This document shows positions 56,550-64,000 of a stretch of DNA of 64,000 bases, piece by piece; position 1 is the stretch's first letter; every line of letters begins with the position of its first letter. The notes under the pieces are model-generated. The model did no database searches, had not been told where the DNA came from, and saw nothing but the letters and a program-made list of their open reading frames with translations. Source of the DNA: Ahaetulla prasina. Lineage: Eukaryota > Chordata > Lepidosauria > Squamata > Colubridae. The stretch spans positions 76,626,697 to 76,690,696 of the forward strand of contig NC_080546.1 in assembly GCF_028640845.1 (NCBI RefSeq). The letters are read 5' to 3'. Position numbers and translations under genes: made by a program.

Positions 56550-58160
56550 TTTAGTCCCAGTAAGGATGACAACTGGAGACTAGATAAGCCAGGAGGGTCA
56601 TGGATTTAATGCACGGGTGGTGGCATTTACGCTGTCTACGTCTTTAGGTCCAAAAGAATCATATCATTTACAGGTAACTGGGTAAGCAAAGCATCTCCTC
56701 AGGACTTGCACCACACTTGGTATCTACTTGGAATGAATCTGAGGTACACAAACCATAGACACTCTCATTGGTTTAATTTTGTAAATGATCAAAAATTGCT
56801 GAGATGTGGTTGTTTACTAATTTAATAAACAAACAACAAATAAGTGTTAATATGACAGGACATAAATGTGGTACTGCATCTAAGGTTAGAGCCAAAATTA
56901 GTATTTTATGGATATATTTAACATTTTAGGTTTATTTCTTTTTTAAATAATGAGGGTAGGGTAATTAAACCTTGTCTTATTATCATTCTGATGAAAATTA
57001 TTATGTGAAACCTAAAACTAATAACAGTTATTTCATTGGGAACTCTGTAGGAGTTCCACACACTGTGTGTCTAATTTAATCCTTCCACAAGTGTCATTGG
57101 GGGTTGGGAACCCAGACACAATGAATATATTTGAATACATTTATCATGATGCCAAATTTATTCTAAGTTTCCTTGCGCTGAACTTCAGCTTTAAAGTCCA
57201 ATTAATGAAATCAGTAGTACATTCCAACTGTATCAAGCAAGTCACAAAATGTTGTGTTTGCCTTCAAGCCAGTGTTGATTTCTGGAGACTGCCTGGACAT
57301 GTTCCTGCAGTTTTCTGTACAAAATTATTTATATTTGATATTTGTCATTGTCTACCTCCTAGGAATGAAAAAGAGACTGGGCCAAGATCATTCAGCTGTT
57401 TTCTAAGGTAGAACTAAAACTCACCACCTCTAGTTGGGGTCTTAAGACAGCAAATTAGTTTTCTGCCAAAATATATGAACTAGGGAATAAGTCTGCATTT
57501 TAAAAGTTAATTTCTGAAAAGTTTCTAGCCCTTATATATCACCAGAATGATTATTTGTAGTCTTAAAACCAAATAGTCTCCCTCCTATTTAAGACAAAAT
57601 GGTTTACTAAAAGTTGATGCATTTAAGAAGGCGAAGACCTTCTACATTTAATAACAACCCACCTAAAAACTTATTCAGATGTAGGTTTTCATATTTAAAA
57701 GAATAATTCGAAGAAATGCAGGCTTACAAAACTGTTGAAAGAATTGAGAAAAGCCTTTAAAAGTGAAGTCTGTGTAACTTTTGTGTTAATTATCATGTGG
57801 TTACTTCTCTGGCATATTTGTAAACTGTAAATTGGTTCTGAAGAAACTTTAGCTCAGCAAACTGCCTTGGAATCTCAGTGCCTTGATTAACCGTTTCATA
57901 TTCCCCTGGGGAAATTACTTTTTAAGTGTCTGCCTGACGATGCAAATTCTTAAACTTCACAACTGTCAAGTTCCTGGTACTAATTTCTATTTACTTTTAC
58001 CTGAAAAGATGCTTGCTGTGCGCTTTGTAATACACCCAAGCAATTTTTCATTTACATCTTTTCACATTACACGTACTGTAGATTTAGGATGCAATCTTAC
58101 ACTTACCTGTTTATCTTTTTTAAGTAAACAGTTATCAGATTGTACTATTAGGTTCATAGG
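56550..58160. other. AT-rich single-copy-looking DNA
   Basis: About 1.6 kb with no repeat or gene recognised. Confidence 0.45.
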
Positions 58161-58168
58161 GTAAGGCT

Positions 58169-58449
58169 CAGGGGTGAAATCCAGCAGGTTCTGGAGAACT
58201 GGTAGTGGAAATTTTGAGTAGTTCAAATATCACCTCTGGCTGGCCCCAGAGTGGAGAGCGAATGGGGATTTTGCAGTATCCTTTCCCTGGAGTGGAGAGG
58301 GATGGAGATTTTGCAGTATCCTTCCCCTGGAGTGGGGTAGGAATGGAGATTTTGCAGTATTCTTCCTCTGCCATGTCCACCAAACCACACCATGCCCACC
58401 ATGCCATGCCCACAGAACCGATAGTAAACATTTTTTGATTTCACCACTG
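58169..58449. mobile_element. hAT element, subfamily B, three modules, reversed
   Basis: Left end CAGGGGTGAAATCCAGCAGG and right end GATTTCACCACTG. Three modules with GATTTTGCAGTATCCTT-type sequence. Flanks GTAAGGCT and ATTAGGAT agree at only 5 of 8, so the duplication has decayed or the border is off. Confidence 0.85.
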
Positions 58450-58454
58450 ATTAG

Positions 58455-58820
58455 GATGGTATTCATGTATTTAATATGCTTTAATGTTGTCTATTAATAC
58501 TAATAGCTTATTAAGTGTTATATAAATTAAATAGATTGTCTACCTCCTTCAAGGTTTGGGAATGTTTTGCAACTTCCAACACATGTATTTATTTCCATTA
58601 CCTGTTAAGATGCCAAAATTCATCACACATAACATGTTATACCTGTATATATTCTATCTACATAGAAATTGTGGAAATTTAATGATGTTCAGCACTTAAT
58701 TAGCAGTGTTATTACAATACCATTTCGTTTTTCTCCTCAATTTTTGAGAAGCAATATCTGAGGAAAATTGTGCTGACTGCAAAATATATTAGTTGTACAA
58801 AATAATTGTATTAGTTGTAA
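58455..58820. other. no gene seen
   Basis: AT-rich DNA, nothing recognised. Confidence 0.5.
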
Positions 58821-58824
58821 CAAA

Positions 58825-59930
58825 ATAATTGCTACCAACCTGCCTTCCATTGAGGATCTGTATACTGCACGAATCAAGAAGAGGGCTGTGAAAATATTTA
58901 CTGATGCCTCACATCCTGGACATAAACTGTTTCAACTCCTACCCTCAAAACGACGCTATAGAGCACTGCACACCAGAATAACTAGACACAAGAACAGTTT
59001 TTTTCTTGAAGGCCATCACTCTGCTAAACAAATAATTCGAGGCTCTCATATAACCACTCCTGCGTAGGCTGCACTGGCTTCTGTTTATCTTCCGGGTGAA
59101 TTCAAGGTACTGGTTACCACCTTTAACGAGCTTCATGGCATGGGACCAGGCTATTTACGGGACCGCCTATTGCGACCGACGGCCTCCCAGCGACCAGTGC
59201 GCTCCCACAGAGTGGGCCTCCTTGGGGTGCCGTCGGCTAGACAATGTCGGCTGGTGACCCCCAGGGGGAGGGCCTTCTCTGTGGGGGCCCCAACCCTCTG
59301 GAATGAATTACCACCTGGTATTCGCCAACTCCCTGATCTCCGGACTTTCCGACGCGAGCTGAAAACATGGCTGTTTCATCGTGTAGGACTGGCCTGATAG
59401 TTTTAATTGGGAATTTTAAATGGGTTTTAAGGAATTAGCCTAAATTTAAATATTTCATTTTAAATCATTTTAGTGTTTGTAAAAATTGTTTCTAATACAG
59501 CTGTAAACCGCCCTGAGTCCTTTGGGAGAAGGGCGGTATAGAAATGTAAACAAATAAATAAATAAATAATAAATAATAAATTCCCTCAACACTGTCAAAC
59601 TATTTACTAAATCTGCACTACTATTAATCTTCTCATCGTTCCCATCACCAATCCCTTTCCACTTACGACTGTATGACTGTAACTTTGTTGCTGGTAATCC
59701 TTATGATTTATATTGATATATTGACCATCATTTGTGTTGTAAATGTTGTACCTTGATGAACATATCTTTTCTTTTATGTACACTGAGAGCATATGCACCA
59801 AGATAAATTCCTTGTGTGTCCAATCACACTTGGCCAATAAAAAATTCTATTCTATTCTATTCTATTCTATTCTATTCTATTCTATTCTATTCTATTCTAT
59901 TCTATTCTATTCTATTCTATTCTATTCTAT
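58825..59930 (+). pseudogene. Snake1/L3-type CR1 LINE, split by an L2
   Basis: The coding part (58825-59038) has the LPSIEDLYTARIKKRAVKIF and LLPSKRRYRALHT region. After the L2 (59039-59576) the 3' UTR resumes at CCCTCAACACTGTC and ends in 17 ATTCT units (59844-59928), the longest tail in the window. Copies without the insertion read AAACAAATAATTCCCTCAAC here. Confidence 0.93.
59039..59576 (+). pseudogene. L2 LINE 3' end inside an L3 LINE
   Basis: Frame 59140-59397 encodes GPGYLRDRLLRPTA, GRAFSVGAPTLWNELPPG and LRTFRRELKTWLFHRVGLA, the complete L2 C-terminus with its stop. The UTR ends CCCTGAGTCCTTTGGGAG and AAATA repeats. The L2 is the younger of the two, as it interrupts the L3. Confidence 0.93.
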
Positions 59931-60666
59931 TTGTATCTATGTGGAAATTCCAAAATTAGAGTATGTGGGAAGGGAATCTGATTTTCAAAAATGGGAGGAT
60001 GTCCTAGAAAGATAAAGCATTTAACTCATAATAGACACAAGAGCTGCTGAAATGACTGAGCCAAGAGTCATTTAAATTACTAAATCCCGAAATTAATCCA
60101 TTAACCAGCTAACATTAGATTTATAAGGAAATTTTCATAGTTTTCCATTATTAATAAGAGAATATTTTCAAGTCAAGGATTATGGAACTGCAATTTCCCT
60201 TACTAGACATCACTAAAATAATCTTTGTTTGGTTAATAATTATTAAAACAATTAAACTTTGTGTTTAATCTCTTTACAATAGAACAGACTTTGGACTGAT
60301 TTAGGAGCCTTTAAAAGCATAACCTTTTAAATCTTGAAGACTCCATTAAAAGCCTCCAGAAATATATGCTGAAATGCTTTTGGATAAAATTCACCACTAA
60401 GTGTTTCAGCTTTCTGCCATTATCTTGGCAGAAAGTATCTTGTAATTAACATTAAAATATTCCCTGGCCTACAGAATCTCAGTGGTTAAATCGTACAAGG
60501 AAAAGTGTGCTGAGTGTATTCCAGAAGTTCTGATAAATTACATCAAAGGTATCTACTGAATAAATACAGGACTCCATTGATAGCTATAAAGCTGCCAAGA
60601 TAAGTATATTGTTGAGTTTGTTCTATAGCCTGGGCACAGACTGTTATAGGCATATTATTCTGAGTA
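59931..60666. other. single-copy-looking DNA, candidate conserved block
   Basis: No repeat. 60040-60560 has balanced AT-rich sequence with GGTTAATAATTATT, TAATTAAC and TTTAAATC-type sites and no runs, as expected of a vertebrate non-coding conserved block, but this is not proven. Confidence 0.4.
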
Positions 60667-60674
60667 CTTCTGAC

Positions 60675-61038
60675 CACTGGTGGGATTCAAATAATTTAAC
60701 AACCGGTTCTCTGCCTTAATGACCAGCTGGGTAGATGTGGCTCGGTGGTAATGTGGCATGGCCAACTCAACATCACTCGCATCGATAGGCACTTCGCCTT
60801 AGCTGTTACAATGTAATAAGGGTTAGCCAGAGAGACTGTTTCTGTAAGAAGGGCAATAAAGATTAGACTAGAAACAACACCAGAATGTTTTCTTCCTGCC
60901 TTACTTACAGGATTAGCCCTGTAAAGTGAAAAAACAAAAACAAAATAAGATTTCTTCCAACAATTGTTCTCCGAACTGCTTAGAAAGTTAACAACCGGTT
61001 CTCCCGAATAAGTGCGAACTGGCTGAATCCCACCACTG
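60675..61038. mobile_element. hAT element, subfamily A
   Basis: Left end CACTGGTGGGATTCAAATAA and right end GGCTGAATCCCACCACTG with perfect 8-bp duplication CTTCTGAC (60667-60674 and 61039-61046). At 364 bp it is longer than the 136-bp copy at 14604; the extra about 200 bp in the middle may be another insertion, which I do not recognise. Confidence 0.93.
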
Positions 61039-61099
61039 CTTCTGACTTGTATAAACATAGGAACACATACAGGCATTGTAAACAATATTTCCACTTCCA

Positions 61100-61100
61100 C

Positions 61101-61167
<67 letters not shown>

Positions 61168-61268
61168 TTTGAATTTGTCAAACAAAAACAAGAACAAGAA
61201 TAAAAGAATAAAAATACAATTGACAGGGACAATAGGCATGTTAGTGTACTTATGCACACACCCTCTAC
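61100..61268 (-). mobile_element. 3' end of the Rex/L3-like LINE
   Basis: (TTTA)17 (61100-61169), then GAATTTGTCAAAC and the phrase AATAGGCATGTTAGTGTACT, which is the reverse of the UTR at 48115-48160 (GTGCATAAGAGCACAAGCG onward). It is only the tail and UTR. Confidence 0.75.
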
Positions 61269-61274
61269 TGACCA

Positions 61275-62110
61275 CATTATGATTATATCATATTATTTAA
61301 TTAGCATAGTCATAATGTCCAGCATAAAGTTTCTTTTTTTAAAACAATTGCTGTGGAAGTGTCTATATTAACTCCAGTCCTAACCTATTTTCTGACAGAT
61401 AGGCATATAGGGTCATTTTTTTATATTTCCAAAGGTGCCACTGGACAGAGAAAATGGCAGGAACATGATAAAAATAGGCAGCTAGCTTACACAGCTCTAC
61501 TATTCCCTTGCTCAGAATTATATTTAATGATCATTAGACAGTAGACTGAGATGGAATAAGCAGGTATGCCTGATTTTAATAAAGTAGAAAGCAGCATTTA
61601 GGCTATTTTCCATTTCAGTAAAATAAGCATATACATGATTATTCAATAGTCATATATCTTAATATAGTACTTTATTTATTCTCAATTTTGTAATTTGATA
61701 AGCTCATTCTACATATATATATATATTAGAGATATATTAGAGATATACAAAATCACTTAACTGATCTGGCAATTCAGTCTAAATATTTGAGTTCAGGAAA
61801 CAATTTCATCAATTTGTTTTTAAATCAAATGTTAAGCTCAATCCCTGACTCTCATGTACAGTAGTGCAAAAATAAACACATGCCTAGTTCTTTATTTTTG
61901 TCTCCTAATTTAGTGGCACTACCGTAATTTTAAGAAACCTGATCGCTATCACTCTAATTCCCTAGGTAGCAGTCTTTTCATTAGAACCAATTTATTAAAA
62001 TCTAGGGACAATCACTCTGGTCTTTCAAAAAAATAGATAATCATATGCACCTTACTAATATAGTTGCAAATATCTGCATGCACAATCTGTTTTACAAATT
62101 AAGTAGAATT
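61275..62110. other. no gene seen
   Basis: AT-rich DNA with a short (TA)n run near 61713-61725. Confidence 0.5.
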
Positions 62111-62112
62111 GT

Positions 62113-62818
62113 AGATACAGTTCTACAGAGGAATTATTGAGTCTGTCATCTGCACCTCTATAATTGTCTGGTTTGGGTTCTGCAACCCAATAAGACAGAC
62201 ACAGACTTCAGAGGACAATTAGAACTGCAGAAAAAACAGTTGCTACTGACCTGCCTTCCATTGAGGACCTGTACAGTGCACGAATCAAGAAGAGGGCCGT
62301 GAAAATATTTAAAGACCCCTCACATCCTGGATATAAACTATTTCAACTCCTACCCTCAAAACAACGCTATAGAGCACTGCACAACAAAACAACTAGACAC
62401 AAAGACAGTTTTTTTCCCAAATGCCATCACTCTGCTAAACAAATAATTCCCTCAACATTGTCAAACTAAGGCTGCATTACTATTCACTAAGGCTGCATTA
62501 CTATTAATCTTCTCATCGTTCCCACCACCCATCTCCTTCCACTTATGACTGTATGACTGTAACTTTGTTGCTTGTATCCTTACAATTTATATTGATATTG
62601 ATTGTTTCCTGATTGCTTATTTATACCCTATGACTATCATTAAGTGTTGTACCTTATGATTCTTGATGAACATATCTTTTCTTTTTATGTACACTGAGAG
62701 CATATGCACCAAAGACAAATTCCTTGTGTGTCCAATCACACTTGGCCAATAAAGAATTCTATTCTATTCTATTCTATTCTATTCTATTCTATTCTATTCT
62801 ATTCTATTCTATTCTATT
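62113..62818 (+). pseudogene. Snake1/L3-type CR1 LINE
   Basis: Coding part starts at the QFYRGIIESVICTS region, then LPSIEDLYSARIKKRAVKIF, LLPSKQRYRALHN and the stop region; one frameshift near 62165-62200. The UTR has a local duplication of AAGGCTGCATTACTATT (62468-62502). The tail is 12 ATTCT units (62756-62815). Confidence 0.92.
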
Positions 62819-62819
62819 G

Positions 62820-63570
62820 TTATGAAGGTGTGGAAAATCAAAGTGGAAACAGTTGACCTTAGACATCTTATTCTAGACAATTCTGGTCTTATCAGGAATA
62901 TTCTGAAAGCATTACTGAACGCACTCCTAAGTTCTAATTTTAGCGGAAGTATTCTTGTCTTAAAACAAAGGATTCTAACCTTTATTTGGCAGCAACACCA
63001 GGGGGTTTGATTTGGTTTTGTTTGGTATATTGGTTTTGGTTTTGAGATCTTAATATTTCTGGCAAGACTGGAACTGCATCAGAGAACTTTCGGGAAGGCT
63101 GAAACAACCATTCTGTGGTTTGAAGGGGATCTTTTCAGATTAAAAACATGTTCACATGAAAGCATTTTTATAGGACTCTGTTGAGCATTTGCTTATAAAA
63201 CCCCTTTATACTGTAAGTTTCTATACCACATTATTACCTGCTGTGTCTGACAGCTGGTCTCCAAGAACCATTTGAATCCACATGGATCTACTTGACCTTT
63301 ACATTTATCTTGGCCTTTTCAGTCTCCATCTCCAACCCTTCAGAAGCAAGGCTGGTGATGATGAGACACATGGTCTACAGAAGAACAGCATTTCCCAGTA
63401 CCAGCACATTATCAATACAATTCGTTATGTAAAAGTTCACTGCTACCAGTTATTTCCTGTAGCAATAAGAGAGAAGTTATATACAGGCAGTCACTTTCAC
63501 GACAAATTATTTTGTGTTAAATTTACTGTCAAAAGAAATAAATGGAGCCTAGTATAGATCTATTTCAAGC
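62820..63570. other. no gene seen
   Basis: Single-copy-looking DNA; the frames here do not resemble known proteins. Confidence 0.45.
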
Positions 63571-63574
63571 TACT

Positions 63575-63960
63575 TAGTTCTCATCAGCTAACCATACCCT
63601 TCTGGGATTTGAACCTGGGCTTGCTTGCATATTAGGCAGATGTATTAACCTCTAAGCCACAGGTTCTCCACCTCCTTTGTCAGGTGTACCAGGGGAAAGA
63701 TTAAGTGGATTTTTTCCTATCTAACCAACCTGGTCTACCCAAATATGGGAGGGAGCATACTGCTTCCCTTTTGCCTTTCAGCCCCAGTCCAGGAGCCCTC
63801 ACAGGCAGTTGCTTCGATAGGAAAAAACCCCACTTAATCTTTCCCCTGGTACAGCTTACAAAGCGAGAAAACTCTGTGGCTTAGAGGTTAATACATCTGC
63901 CTAATATGCAAGCAATCCCAGGTTTGAATCCTAGAAAGGTATGGCTAGTTGATGAGAGCT
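63575..63960. repeat. large inverted repeat with tRNA-like arms
   Basis: Arms 63575-63720 and 63817-63960 are reverse complements over about 145 bp with few differences, around a 96-bp spacer. The right arm, read on the plus strand, has an A-box-like TGTGGCTTAGAGGTTAA and a B-box-like GGTTTGAATCC about 35 bp apart, followed by GGTATGGCTAG. It is either two SINE copies head to head or a foldback element that captured a tRNA-like head. Confidence 0.88.
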
Positions 63961-64000
63961 AAAAAGCTTGAAAAAGATCTTATACTAGTCTCCCTTTATT

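Noticed and set aside
57067..57411. 114-codon frame in unique DNA
   Set aside because: No recognisable domain, no splice-site or composition support; length is within chance for AT-rich DNA.
4153..58449. CRISPR-like repeat array from the recurring GCGTGGCTTGGTGGG and module repeats
   Set aside because: The repeats belong to dispersed hAT elements in eukaryotic DNA with no spacers.
1..64000. Host protein-coding exons
   Set aside because: Every frame with recognisable residues belongs to a LINE or similar element; no exon of a known vertebrate gene was identified by eye, though short exons could be missed.

Overview
The window reads as nuclear DNA of a squamate reptile, most likely an advanced (colubroid) snake. 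It is AT-rich and contains no open reading frame that I recognise as a host gene. It is packed with Bov-B, CR1, L2, L1 and 'Snake1/L3'-type CR1 LINEs, tRNA-headed SINEs of the Sauria type, and a very large family of non-autonomous hAT elements. The most diagnostic feature is a set of nine LINE copies ending in an (ATTCT)n / (AGAAT)n microsatellite. This matches the described association of Snake1 (L3) CR1 LINEs with AATAG-type microsatellites in snakes. I conclude that this is an intergenic or intronic stretch. Every real coding stretch seen is a decayed retroelement reading frame.

Layout. 1-6.8 kb: an L3 tail, a short hAT element in a GT repeat, a possible solo LTR, a hairpin beside a Bov-B-like fragment, a TA-flanked TIR element, a hAT element split by a 189-bp solo LTR and an L2 fragment, and a foldback element. 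6.8-9 kb: a Penelope-like remnant interrupted by two hAT elements, the longer of which carries an L3 LINE. 9-20.3 kb: scattered hAT elements, two related solo LTRs in reciprocal nesting with hAT elements, a Tigger-like element, L1 and CR1 remnants. 20.8-27.2 kb: SINEs, a hAT inside another hAT, and a Bov-B copy carrying four later insertions. 27.8-31.3 kb: a possible LTR, an R4-like LINE remnant and four hAT elements. 31-38 kb: an L3 LINE, a SINE/CR1 chimera, SINEs, a foldback element, and a long AAGG microsatellite. 38-41.5 kb: a Bov-B 3' end, a Penelope-like end, a CR1 3' end and the best-preserved element, an L2 with RT motifs. 42.4-50.8 kb: L3 fragments, a second Tigger-like copy, a Rex/L3-like LINE and a CR1 filled with later insertions. 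52-64 kb: more hAT elements, a foldback element, SINEs, an L3 split by an L2, and a terminal 145-bp-arm inverted repeat with tRNA-like boxes.

How the parts relate. LINEs supply the reverse transcriptase. The SINEs end in sequences shared with L2, CR1 or Bov-B and would depend on those LINEs. The hAT, foldback and TIR elements encode nothing and would need a transposase from elsewhere. Target-site duplications are readable for many elements and allow a relative order of insertions. The stretches between repeats are AT-rich single-copy-looking DNA. A few (6.2-6.5, 11.8-12.4, 30.0-30.5, 60.0-60.6 kb) look like candidate conserved non-coding sequence, but that is composition-based inference only.
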